Shown here piece after piece: positions 47,772 through 56,073 of a stretch of DNA of 60,124 nucleotides. The notes beneath the pieces are model-generated. The model worked only from the letters and a program-made list of their open reading frames with translations. It searched no databases and was not told the DNA's origin. The position numbers and the translations under genes were made by a program. The stretch's first letter is position 1, and every line of letters starts with the position of its first letter. This DNA comes from an uncultured Opitutales bacterium (GTDB lineage Bacteria > Verrucomicrobiota > Verrucomicrobiia > Opitutales > Intestinicryptomonadaceae): assembly GCA_944389195.1 (NCBI GenBank), contig CALXLM010000042.1:1-60124 (forward strand), given 5' to 3'.

Positions 47772-48439
47772 AGCTCAAACCGGCATTTACCCTTATAGAG
47801 GTGGTATTGGCCATGTCGGTCTCGGCAATCGTCATGCTCGGATGCTGCCTAATGATGTTCGACCTCATGACCACCGCCGAACGCCTCGAGCGAGGCTGGT
47901 CTTTAAAGTCACACGCCGACGGCGTAGAAAGGTTTTTAAGGGCGTCGTTTAACACCTCCCTTCTGCTGTATCCGTCGAGAATAAACGACGTCCAGGCTCA
48001 AAACGCCTCAAAGACCTTAGCGATAGCCGAGCTGCCCGAATCGGTTTCAAGCGACTACGGCGTCGTATTTGCCGTAAACGGGCAGCACCCCCTGTTTTTG
48101 TCGCCAACAAAATTTTCCCCGGCTAAAATATGTTGGTTAAACTTGGACGACGATGGCCTTTCAATAATATGGAGGCACGCAAATCCGGAAGACAAAAATT
48201 CCGACGCCGCGGTTTACAAGACGAAAATATCCCCCTTCGTAAAACAAATCGGCTATCTCTACCAGGACGAATCCGGCTGGAGGGAGGAGGACGAACTGGA
48301 CACTTCCGGCTTAAACACTTCCGGGACGGAGGGAAACTCTAACATGCCGTCATATATAAAATTGTATTTTTCGCGAGGCGACGAAAAGCTCGAGCGCATA
48401 ATTTCGCTCTCGGGAATGATGGATCCCGTTTTGCAATGA
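47753..48439 (+). CDS. GspJ-like minor pseudopilin
   Basis: 228 residues. Start at 47753 is supported by AGGAGG five bases upstream; the in-frame ATG at 47768 overlaps the preceding stop as ATGA and is an alternative. The leader ends in KPA before FTLIEVVLAMSVSAIVML with the +5 Glu. The long beta-rich C-terminal domain fits GspJ. It would form the tip complex with GspI and GspK. Confidence 0.7.
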   Translation: MEPAAMKLKPAFTLIEVVLAMSVSAIVMLGCCLMMFDLMTTAERLERGWSLKSHADGVERFLRASFNTSLLLYPSRINDVQAQNASKTLAIAELPESVSSDYGVVFAVNGQHPLFLSPTKFSPAKICWLNLDDDGLSIIWRHANPEDKNSDAAVYKTKISPFVKQIGYLYQDESGWREEDELDTSGLNTSGTEGNSNMPSYIKLYFSRGDEKLERIISLSGMMDPVLQ

Positions 48440-49533
48440 AGACAAAAAAAGCCAACGCCCTCATATTCGTACTCGGCCTGATTTTCGCATCGTCGATCGT
48501 GGCGGTCGAAATCGTCGGGCAGGCTTCGCGCTCGCTGAAAAGTTCGGCTTCATCGACATGGGAGCGGGAATTGCGAAACGACGCGTATTCGGCGCTGTAC
48601 GCCTCCATCGCCGTTCTGAAAGAATACGAAAAAATCGACGGCGCACTCTATTCAAGCCAGCAGGGCTGGGCTAAGCCTCTCGAGGAAAAACGCCTTGAAT
48701 TCCCCAGCGGGGCCTCCGTAGAGGTGGAGATCGTGGACGAAAGCGGCAAGCTCCCATTGTGTTCTCTCGACTCCGCGTCCCTGCAAAAAATATTCGAGGA
48801 AATGGACATATCCACAAACGAAGCCCAGGAAATGGCCGACAGCATAATCGACTGGCGCGACGACGACGACGCAAAATCGTTCAACGGAGCCGAATTCGAC
48901 GACTACGAAAGAAACGAGGCAAAGCCTCCCAACCGCCACATATTGTCGTTCGACGAATTCAGATACATAAACAAAGTAAGGGACGTTTTCTTCGACGAAA
49001 ACGGGCTTCCCAACGACCTGTTTAAAACCTTCTCCTCCGCAATATCGCTCGAGCTGTTCGAAAAAACCAACCTCAACAGCGCCTCTCCCGAAACGCTCAA
49101 AATGATGCTGGACATCGAGGAAAAAGACTACGACGACTCCCTGTACCGCGCATTGCGCGGCGAAATCGGCCAAGTATCAGACGGTATCGTGTGGGTAAAA
49201 AACTCCACCGAGCTGTCGTCGCGCGGCGCCGCCGAAATACCGTACAAAAACGCCGAATACAAATGCCAGCTGCTTAAAATAAACATAACCGTCAAACGCG
49301 GCGTGGCATCGTACTACATGTGCGCCTACTACGCCTCCGCAGAAACCGTCAAGTATTACGAAGAAAACATAAAAAAAGTTTACACCCAAACCGAGGATGC
49401 AAATCTCGGCAAAAAAACCGACTCTAATCCGAGCGTGGTCATGGGATCGGTTTATACTTCAAGCACGTCTCTATCCTCCCAAGATAAAACTTACACCGTC
49501 ATTAAGGTTTACGAACGCGGCAACAATCAATAA
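48436..49533 (+). CDS. gspK: GspK-like pseudopilin
   Basis: 365 residues, overlapping the gspJ stop by four bases. The N-terminus MKTKKANALIFVLGLIFASS lacks the usual FTLxE, as is normal for GspK. ESGKLPLCSLDSASLQKIF and MADSIIDWRDDDD match the characteristic GspK region, and a NLNSASPETLKMM helix-hairpin-helix-like segment follows. It caps the pseudopilus and recruits GspI/J. A strong terminator ends the operon. The secretin, ATPase and platform genes are not in this window. Confidence 0.8.
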   Translation: MKTKKANALIFVLGLIFASSIVAVEIVGQASRSLKSSASSTWERELRNDAYSALYASIAVLKEYEKIDGALYSSQQGWAKPLEEKRLEFPSGASVEVEIVDESGKLPLCSLDSASLQKIFEEMDISTNEAQEMADSIIDWRDDDDAKSFNGAEFDDYERNEAKPPNRHILSFDEFRYINKVRDVFFDENGLPNDLFKTFSSAISLELFEKTNLNSASPETLKMMLDIEEKDYDDSLYRALRGEIGQVSDGIVWVKNSTELSSRGAAEIPYKNAEYKCQLLKINITVKRGVASYYMCAYYASAETVKYYEENIKKVYTQTEDANLGKKTDSNPSVVMGSVYTSSTSLSSQDKTYTVIKVYERGNNQ

Positions 49534-49833
49534 TACAATAGAAGAGCGCGCAAGGCATCAGCCTTGCGCGCCCGTTTTTATGGGATTATTATGAGAAGAA
49601 AATATTTGTAAAATTCCAACAATTCCGCCGACAATTAATTTCGTCACCTCTGAATGGAAAGACCGCCCTCGTTAATATTTCCAATACAATCATAAAAAAT
49701 CCAACAAAAGTCAAGTATTTTTTTAATAATTCCAATCCGCAACATTCTTTGCAATAACGCAAAAAAATGCTCCTACTGATAAATCAAAGCCAGCGCGAAA
49801 AACCCCCCAAATAAAATACGGCAAAAGCCAAAA
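49534..49833. other. AT-rich gap between convergent operons
   Basis: 300 bases containing the pseudopilin terminator at the left end, then AT-rich sequence with no recognisable gene, promoter or repeat. Confidence 0.5.
49546..49579 (+). terminator. Rho-independent terminator of the pseudopilin operon
   Basis: GCGCGCAAGGC, loop ATCA, GCCTTGCGCGC is a perfect eleven-base-pair stem followed by CCGTTTTTA. Confidence 0.85.
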
Positions 49834-50763
49834 TCAAATCATGAGAACGCGCGGCGTTTCCTCGCCGAACCCTTCTACTACTATTTTGTCTTTGTAAAAA
49901 TTCAACACGGAATAGGTGGGCTCTTCGTACTCCAAAAGCGACTTTAACGCAAGGTAATGCAATCCGCCGCGCATTTCATATCCGCCGTCGTGCTTGTGCC
50001 CGCAAATGAAGGCCTTTGCGCAATTCCTGTATTTAGACAGCATCTCCCCCACCTCTTCATAATTGAACATACTCGCATGCGAAAGCGGATATGCTGTCAT
50101 ATGGCACAACACGGCTGCCGGACGCGATTCCGCCGACGATTTTTTCAATTCGGATTCAAGCCATGCCAGCTGGCGCGAATCTATGCCTCCGCCCCACGGC
50201 ACGGAATTGGGCTTTCCTTCAACTCTCGATATCCACATTTCTGTCTGTGCGGCGCAATCGGCGTCTTTTATTTTTGAAATTCTTGAAAGCCCCATCGAGT
50301 CAAGGACAATGAATCTCCATATCCCGCAGTCGAAGGAATAATAGGAATTTCCCCCGCAAAAAAGTTTTTTTGCCATTGCGCGCTGCCCGGACGGAGAACA
50401 TCTGAAATCGTGGTTTCCCAAAACGTTTTTCAAGGGGGCGCCCAAAGACGAAAGCTCGGAAAGCGCGGTATCGGCGCAGGAAACGTTCCTGTCGACAATA
50501 TCGCCAAGATTTAAAACAAAATCAAATTTTTGCGAACGATGTGCGGAAACGGCTTTTTTTAATTTTCCGAGAGACGCCCTATAATTTTTTGAGCCCTCGT
50601 TTTCGCAAACGTCGCAATGAATGTCGGCCACCGAAAAAACCCGGACGGGACTTGAACCGGAAAAGCCAAAGCTCCGCAAAAAGCCGGAAAATAAAAGAGA
50701 AGCCCCCGCGCAGATAAAATCCCTCCGCAAAAGCCCGCCTTTTTTAAATGTGCGCTTTTTCAT
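49834..50763 (-). CDS. Calcineurin-like metallophosphoesterase, exported
   Basis: About 309 residues from ATG at 50763; the in-frame extension to 50988 lies inside the neighbouring gene and is not phosphoesterase-like. LRRDFICAGASLLFSGFL is Tat-like (Arg-Arg before a hydrophobic stretch). The metal motifs run in order: VADIHCD, NLGDIVDR, LGNHDF, CHMTAYP and GHKHDG, typical of a two-metal class-III phosphoesterase. It probably cleaves a phosphomonoester or phosphodiester outside the inner membrane. It follows the barrel gene by 37 bases in the same direction. Confidence 0.75.
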   Translation of the reverse strand: MKKRTFKKGGLLRRDFICAGASLLFSGFLRSFGFSGSSPVRVFSVADIHCDVCENEGSKNYRASLGKLKKAVSAHRSQKFDFVLNLGDIVDRNVSCADTALSELSSLGAPLKNVLGNHDFRCSPSGQRAMAKKLFCGGNSYYSFDCGIWRFIVLDSMGLSRISKIKDADCAAQTEMWISRVEGKPNSVPWGGGIDSRQLAWLESELKKSSAESRPAAVLCHMTAYPLSHASMFNYEEVGEMLSKYRNCAKAFICGHKHDGGYEMRGGLHYLALKSLLEYEEPTYSVLNFYKDKIVVEGFGEETPRVLMI

Positions 50764-50800
50764 GTATCTGCGTATAAACGTAAAAGAGCGTATAAAAAAA

Positions 50801-51700
50801 TCAGAATTTGCATCCGGCATGCAGAAAAAACACCGGAGACGGGTCAGAACTGTATTCCTCGGCCGAAATTCCCCCTCGCCTAAATATGAGCTTTCTGTAA
50901 ACATTCGCCCCAACCGCGCCAGAAACGTAAAAATTCTTTCCGATATTGTATGTTGCTCCGACCGAAATATTGACAACGTTGTCGCCAACCGAGCGCTTTT
51001 TGCCGTCCGGGGAGTCCGACAGGCGCAAATACGTATTGTTGTATTCGCAAGCGGCGCTCAATAAAAGCGAGGAATCTTCAAAAACATCGCAAACAACGGC
51101 GGCTCCGTTGAAAGTGCGCAGGCTCCAACGCGGAGTTATAGTCCAACGGACATATCCCACGGGCAAGGGAAGCCATGTGTTATCCATGCGCGAAACCGCC
51201 ATGGCGCCCAAGCCCGCCGTCAGATTCCGGGAAAAGGCATAGCCGATTCCCCCTCCGGCAAAAATGCGACCGCCGTCAAAAATGTCGGCTCCCGTCTCCG
51301 AAGCCATAGCCCCGTGAACGACGGCAAATGCGCTCCACCTGTCGGAAACTTTACGGGAATAAAACAGGTCTATAAACATTTCTTCGGCATCGGAAAAAAC
51401 CGGCATTTCCGAAAAATCGAAACGGGAATATTCAAAGCCCGCCGCGACATCAAGCGCGCTTTTTTCAGAAAAGCTCTGAAACTTCAGGGTTCCGGCGGTT
51501 TTATATACGCCGAGAGTGCCTCGCCCGTCGCCGTGTATGTCGGACGGGATTGAAAAAGACTGCATCGCGTCCGCAGTGACCCCCACATGCCAATCCGAAA
51601 CAATCTGGTCGAAAAAACTCGCCCCTCCAACCGACTGCCCGAATAGCCGGCAAGCCGACACCATACACATAAAAACCGCAATCCGATTCATGCCTTTCAC
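50801..51700 (-). CDS. Outer-membrane barrel protein, DUF6268-like
   Basis: 299 residues with a signal peptide (about 1-22). The mature part alternates short hydrophobic and polar stretches and ends in an aromatic residue (FFLHAGCKF), as transmembrane barrels do. The pattern (LDVAAGFEYSRFDF, LPVGYVRWTITPRWSL) resembles the DUF6268 outer-membrane family, whose role is unknown. Its downstream partner is a metallophosphoesterase, so a periplasmic phosphate-ester function is possible but unproven. Confidence 0.6.
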   Translation of the reverse strand: MKGMNRIAVFMCMVSACRLFGQSVGGASFFDQIVSDWHVGVTADAMQSFSIPSDIHGDGRGTLGVYKTAGTLKFQSFSEKSALDVAAGFEYSRFDFSEMPVFSDAEEMFIDLFYSRKVSDRWSAFAVVHGAMASETGADIFDGGRIFAGGGIGYAFSRNLTAGLGAMAVSRMDNTWLPLPVGYVRWTITPRWSLRTFNGAAVVCDVFEDSSLLLSAACEYNNTYLRLSDSPDGKKRSVGDNVVNISVGATYNIGKNFYVSGAVGANVYRKLIFRRGGISAEEYSSDPSPVFFLHAGCKF

Positions 51701-51715
51701 GATACACCGCCTTCC

Positions 51716-51757
51716 GTTAAAAACGGCGGCGGCGGGATAATTAAACCTCGCCGCCGC
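51716..51757 (-). terminator. Terminator after the 1124-residue glycosidase gene
   Basis: GCGGCGGCG and CGCCGCCGC form nine base pairs with a 14-base loop, followed on the minus strand by CGTTTTTAA. It separates the glycosidase transcript from the barrel/phosphoesterase pair. Confidence 0.7.
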
Positions 51758-51783
51758 AAACCCTGCTGCTAAATCCGAAACCG

Positions 51784-54700
51784 CTACAACTTTACGATTT
51801 CAAACATGGGCGTCGCTCCGTGTTTGAGTTTGTAATTGTCGATTTTAAGCCTCATGACTCCGTCCTTAAACTCGAACGGTATCTTTTCCCGGCGCTCGCC
51901 GTTAAGCGCCACGGGATAAACCTCGTATTTGGAGTTCGGGTCGAGCCGTATTTCAGCCTCTATGGAACCTTTCAGCATGACGACAGGAGGCCTTCCCCAG
52001 AAAGTGGAGGCCACGTCGTCTTCCGAAAGCTTCATGTCGGTATTGCCCTCGCGCGTCACAAAGACGAACATCAAGCGCGAACTGTCTGAAATCTTCTTGC
52101 CGTCGAGCGAACATACGCCAACAGTGGAGGGAACATTGCCGGAAATGACCTTCAAAGCCCCAAGCCTGGTTTCCTCCGGCTTGTTCATGGCAATTATTTC
52201 GGAGCGCGGCGTCACAACCTTCAACGTAATCTTCTTTGTATCCATCGTAATCTGATTCGTATCGGATTGGAATATGCCCTTCTTCACGTCGGTCTTATTG
52301 TCGGGAGACAGTATTCCCTTCGTGCGCATCTGCTCGACCATCTTTTCGACAAAATCTTCAGTGACCTTGCCGTCTTCCTTAACGCCGTGGAACCATGCTT
52401 CGGCTACGATTTCAGAGCTTCCCACCGGGGTCATCACCATGTCGGCAGGCTTTACTTTAACCTTTTTGACAGCGTCGGGCACCCTGCCCTCGTACGACGT
52501 TCCAAAACCGGTAAGAAGCATACACTGCGTCTGCACTGAACTAAATGCGTAAACCGAACGGTTATTGTTGGTTAGAAAATTATCCGAAACTTTTATGTCA
52601 ACGCGGTGGCGGGCGGGCTCCACGTCGCCGCGTATGAACATCGCCGACGAAAACAGTTCGGCAACCTGCGCAACAGGCGAAGGGAATACGGCAAACGCGC
52701 CCACTCTCCCCGACCATTTCCGGGTATGGGGAATCGCATCTGAATGAATCGTGAGCCCGGAAAAGTTCTGGAAAGCCGAATACGGCGCAAACATCGCCGG
52801 GAACTGATAACGCGACTTGTTCCAATAACAGTGGTTGTACTCCGTCACAAAAAACGGACGGTCGTTAAGCTTCATCGAAGTTATTCCGCGCCAATAGCCG
52901 GCAAGACCCTTAATCGCGTCTCCCTGGGGGCACAGCGCATCGGACATGTTAAAGCTCGACGGATGCGAATAGTACGTATTTCCTATAACGTAATCTGTCG
53001 TGCGCGAACGCACCGCATTCCCGTAAACCATAGGCCCGAGATTGTTTTGAACCTTCAGCCCCTTGTATCCCGTGCCTTCCACCACCTTTTCGGCAAAGTC
53101 GACAAAATCGGCAAGATGATCCCAGCAGCAGCGGGTCCAATCCCCGTTGCCCCTCACTATGCACGGAACCTCTTCGAATGTCTTATAACCGGGATTTTTA
53201 CCCATAAAGCCCTCTTCCCACGCCTTGTTGAGGGCGTTAATGTCGCCTTTATAACGCTTTTGCAGCCATTTATGCCATTTCGACATTACAAGCTCCTTGG
53301 TTTCGGGCAATATCTTGTCGTTCGGGTCAAACTTCGTGCTTTCGTCCATTCTGCTAAAGCAAATGGCAAGCTCGTTGTAGTATTCCGCGCAAACGAAGAC
53401 CGGATCGTCCTTCCACCTCAACCCGGTGTACGGGTTCATATGGTTTAAGGTGTACTCCGCATTCGCCTTCCAATGGTTGCGGACGTTTTCGTCTCCGAAT
53501 ACGGCGCGAAGCTTGACGTCGTCGCGAATATAGAAGTGATAGCCCTCAAGCCCCATTCTGTACCACACGAGCGTCAGATGCAAATATACGCCGTTTTTCT
53601 TAAGCTCATATATGAGCCTGTCAGCCGTGTCGTAAAGAATTTCGCGCTCTTCGGCAGGCATATGCTCGCGCAGAATCTCGAACGATATTCTGGCGAAATT
53701 ATATCCTGTCACCTTGAACGATTCCGCATAGCGCCTAATCTCGGCCACCCTTTGCTCAGGCGGAAGCTTCGCAAAATAGGAAAGGCAATAGTTTGAAAAA
53801 CCCTTGAAACGCGCGTCTTTTTCGGGCGTCTTTTCAAAAGCCAGCGTCCCGCGGTCGCTTATTATCACGCGCCCGTACGCGCCCGTGGGCTTGTTGTCAA
53901 AGAAATGCGAATGGTCCAAAGCCGAGCCCTTCTTTACGTAAATGTCGTCCGGAATGTCGGCCTTCACCCATTCGTCAGGATTAAAGGGCTTTGTCTCTAC
54001 CATCGGAACGCGCTCGTCGTAGATTGTCGCCCCCAAAAGCACGAAGGCGTCGCTAAGCATAGACTCGATTTCTATCGACTTTATAGCCCTCTCCGCCGGC
54101 AATTCAAAACGCGACAGGAAAACTCCTCCAAGCTTTTTCTCGGGAATCACGTGGTAAACCGGCCTTACATTTCTGAGATAAACGCGCGGATCGGTAAAAA
54201 ACCAAGTGTCCTTTCGGCGCTGCATAATGTATGTCTTCTTTTCTCCGCCAAGCGATGTGAGCGTTATTTTCATAATGTCGGTGTCGCCAGAACTGCTGTA
54301 AAAAGAGGTGTGCAAAAGATACAGATAATTGCCCGTCACAAATTTGTCTATCTTGATCTTCTTGAGGCCGTCCTGTTTGTTTTTAGATGCAAACAAGATC
54401 CCCCCTTTGCCGCCGTTCTTGTCTGGATCTATAAGGTTAAATTTAACGTCTCCGAAAACCGTGCGTTTTTTGTCGAGCCCCCCGAGATTGTAATTGCACT
54501 TCCACATCGAGAAATCGTCCAGCTTGAGATTTGCGTATTTAGAGATGTCAAGCTGCACGTTGCCGCTTTTGATATCAAAAAGCCCCACCGGCTTCGTCTT
54601 AAACGAAATCTCGTATGTCTGCCCTTTTTTTACGTTAAACACATGCGATGCGTATGTGGCGCTCCAAGCCCTCAAATACTTGTTTTTCTTGCCGTCGGAC

Positions 54701-55158
54701 GCAGTTTCCTGTTCGATGAAAGTGGGAAACGTCTTTGAGAGCCTCCATTTATTGAAGCCGTCTTCGAAATCCCCGTTGGGAACAAGTTTCCCGTTTATTT
54801 TAATGTCGTCGTAGCAGACCGCCAGCCTCAATCTCTTGCCGTTCTTGTACTTGTGAATGCCGGAAACGCTCAATGTCGCTTCGCCGTCGTAATTGGCCTT
54901 GAATTTAAAAGATGCCGTCTCCCAACCCAGATTTTTATTCCTATAAAGGAAACGCACAACCGGGCACATCACTCCGTCGCTTTTGAATTCCCCGACCGAC
55001 AGCTTACCGCCGGTGGAGCCCTGGGCTTCAAACGTCTCCCCAGGCGATGACGATACAATTACATAAGCCTCCGCCTCGAACGGAGACGAAGCTATTGTCT
55101 GGGCGGTCAATACCGAACAAATAAAAACCCCAAGTAGCGCAAACAATATTTTCTTCAT
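51784..55158 (-). CDS. Very large secreted glycoside hydrolase, clan-A type
   Basis: 1124 residues. A signal peptide (1-20) is followed by an N-terminal 430 residues of beta-sandwich character that contain a CBM-like stretch (LVPNGDFEDGFNKW). The barrel runs from about 450 to 800, with acid/base candidate Glu596 (CAEYYNEL) and nucleophile candidate Glu773 (PFFVTEYNHCYW). This Tyr-Asn-Glu pattern resembles GH5/GH42-like clan A rather than the motifs in the other three glycosidases here. The C-terminal 300 residues are beta-rich. It is probably surface or periplasmic, acting on a plant or host glycan. The family is unassigned. Confidence 0.7.
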   Translation of the reverse strand: MKKILFALLGVFICSVLTAQTIASSPFEAEAYVIVSSSPGETFEAQGSTGGKLSVGEFKSDGVMCPVVRFLYRNKNLGWETASFKFKANYDGEATLSVSGIHKYKNGKRLRLAVCYDDIKINGKLVPNGDFEDGFNKWRLSKTFPTFIEQETASDGKKNKYLRAWSATYASHVFNVKKGQTYEISFKTKPVGLFDIKSGNVQLDISKYANLKLDDFSMWKCNYNLGGLDKKRTVFGDVKFNLIDPDKNGGKGGILFASKNKQDGLKKIKIDKFVTGNYLYLLHTSFYSSSGDTDIMKITLTSLGGEKKTYIMQRRKDTWFFTDPRVYLRNVRPVYHVIPEKKLGGVFLSRFELPAERAIKSIEIESMLSDAFVLLGATIYDERVPMVETKPFNPDEWVKADIPDDIYVKKGSALDHSHFFDNKPTGAYGRVIISDRGTLAFEKTPEKDARFKGFSNYCLSYFAKLPPEQRVAEIRRYAESFKVTGYNFARISFEILREHMPAEEREILYDTADRLIYELKKNGVYLHLTLVWYRMGLEGYHFYIRDDVKLRAVFGDENVRNHWKANAEYTLNHMNPYTGLRWKDDPVFVCAEYYNELAICFSRMDESTKFDPNDKILPETKELVMSKWHKWLQKRYKGDINALNKAWEEGFMGKNPGYKTFEEVPCIVRGNGDWTRCCWDHLADFVDFAEKVVEGTGYKGLKVQNNLGPMVYGNAVRSRTTDYVIGNTYYSHPSSFNMSDALCPQGDAIKGLAGYWRGITSMKLNDRPFFVTEYNHCYWNKSRYQFPAMFAPYSAFQNFSGLTIHSDAIPHTRKWSGRVGAFAVFPSPVAQVAELFSSAMFIRGDVEPARHRVDIKVSDNFLTNNNRSVYAFSSVQTQCMLLTGFGTSYEGRVPDAVKKVKVKPADMVMTPVGSSEIVAEAWFHGVKEDGKVTEDFVEKMVEQMRTKGILSPDNKTDVKKGIFQSDTNQITMDTKKITLKVVTPRSEIIAMNKPEETRLGALKVISGNVPSTVGVCSLDGKKISDSSRLMFVFVTREGNTDMKLSEDDVASTFWGRPPVVMLKGSIEAEIRLDPNSKYEVYPVALNGERREKIPFEFKDGVMRLKIDNYKLKHGATPMFEIVKL

Positions 55159-55407
55159 AATATCAATATATTAAAATGTACACTTACACAGATAGAAAGC
55201 ACAGAGCTTAACGCATTTTTCAGCTTAAGTCAACCAGTCTTTTTGCAACCGCCAATCCGACCGGAGAGAACCGGCATGTCCGCCATTTGAAACAGCAAAA
55301 GCCCTGCTTCCCTAAAAAAAACGTTCCGACATGTTTGGCGCCGTTTTCGCGCGGCACATGACAAAAAAAATCCCCGGAACACACCGGGGATTTTTCTAAA
55401 ACGAATT
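55159..55407. other. Gap before the glycosidase gene
   Basis: 249 bases holding the terminator of the discoidin-domain gene and, near 55159-55200, AT-rich sequence with several TATA-like words in front of the glycosidase. No gene found. Confidence 0.4.
55363..55396 (-). terminator. Terminator after the discoidin-domain gene
   Basis: AATCCCCGG / CCGGGGATT arms around ACACAA-like loop, followed on the minus strand by TTTTTTTTGTC. It ends the 55408-59405 gene group. Confidence 0.8.
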
Positions 55408-56040
55408 TTACCTTCCGAAAACTTCGACTTCAATATAGTGGTTCATGTCGTTGGAAGTGTTCCCGTTCGAATAGAGACGGATATACCTTCCCTTAACCGG
55501 AGGATTGACAACCATAAGCTTGCCGAGATTTGTCTCTATGTAAGCCTTGTTCTGACCCGCGCCCTTTTTGGCGGAGTTGTCATGGTCGTTGTTGAATATC
55601 GTCTTTACGTCCTTAATGAAGGCGGGGTCGTCCGACACCTGAACGATAACGTCCTTGTACGCACGTTCCTGGCTATGGTAGTGCCATACCGCAACCGCAA
55701 AGATTTCGGATACTTTTTCAAGGTCGATTTGAATCCATTGGAACCCATTTTGGATTTCGACATAGGAGCCTTCTGCGGCCTCCTTGTCGCCGTCGGTGAC
55801 ACATTCCAACTCGCCTATGAGCGGAAAGTCGTCTGAAGACGTCACTTTCTTTCCCTTGGCGATATTCTTTACGTCTTCCGGAACGTCAGGCTCAGGGTTC
55901 GGCGCTTTCGGCTCAAGATTTTCAATCTTGATCGGAACGGGTGTACCCGTCAGCTGGGAGCGCGGAACTTCAAGTTTCAGCGGCTTTGCGTACGAACAAA
56001 GCGCGGCAAGCGCTATAAACGCAATAAGTGTATTTTTCAT
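55408..56040 (-). CDS. Secreted discoidin (F5/8 type C) domain protein
   Basis: 210 residues. A signal peptide (about 1-18) is followed by a Pro-rich linker (about 40-58) and a single discoidin-type beta-barrel (about 60-210), with FQWIQIDLEKVSEIFAVAVW and KGRYIRLYSNG as family-like strands. Such domains bind sugars or cell surfaces. An AAGGA box lies seven bases before the ATG. It is the last gene of a minus-strand group with an exported oxidoreductase, and may bind the same carbohydrate substrate. Confidence 0.65.
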   Translation of the reverse strand: MKNTLIAFIALAALCSYAKPLKLEVPRSQLTGTPVPIKIENLEPKAPNPEPDVPEDVKNIAKGKKVTSSDDFPLIGELECVTDGDKEAAEGSYVEIQNGFQWIQIDLEKVSEIFAVAVWHYHSQERAYKDVIVQVSDDPAFIKDVKTIFNNDHDNSAKKGAGQNKAYIETNLGKLMVVNPPVKGRYIRLYSNGNTSNDMNHYIEVEVFGR

Positions 56041-56073
56041 TGTTTTTCCTTCTTTTAATTTATTAAATTCAAA

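Noticed and set aside
50630-50660. tRNA-like T-arm (GGTTCAAGTCCC on the minus strand)
   Set aside because: It lies inside the metallophosphoesterase reading frame. No matching acceptor stem, D-arm or anticodon arm could be found around it.
53905-54738. 277-codon open frame on the plus strand
   Set aside because: Antisense to the large glycosidase, without homology-like features.
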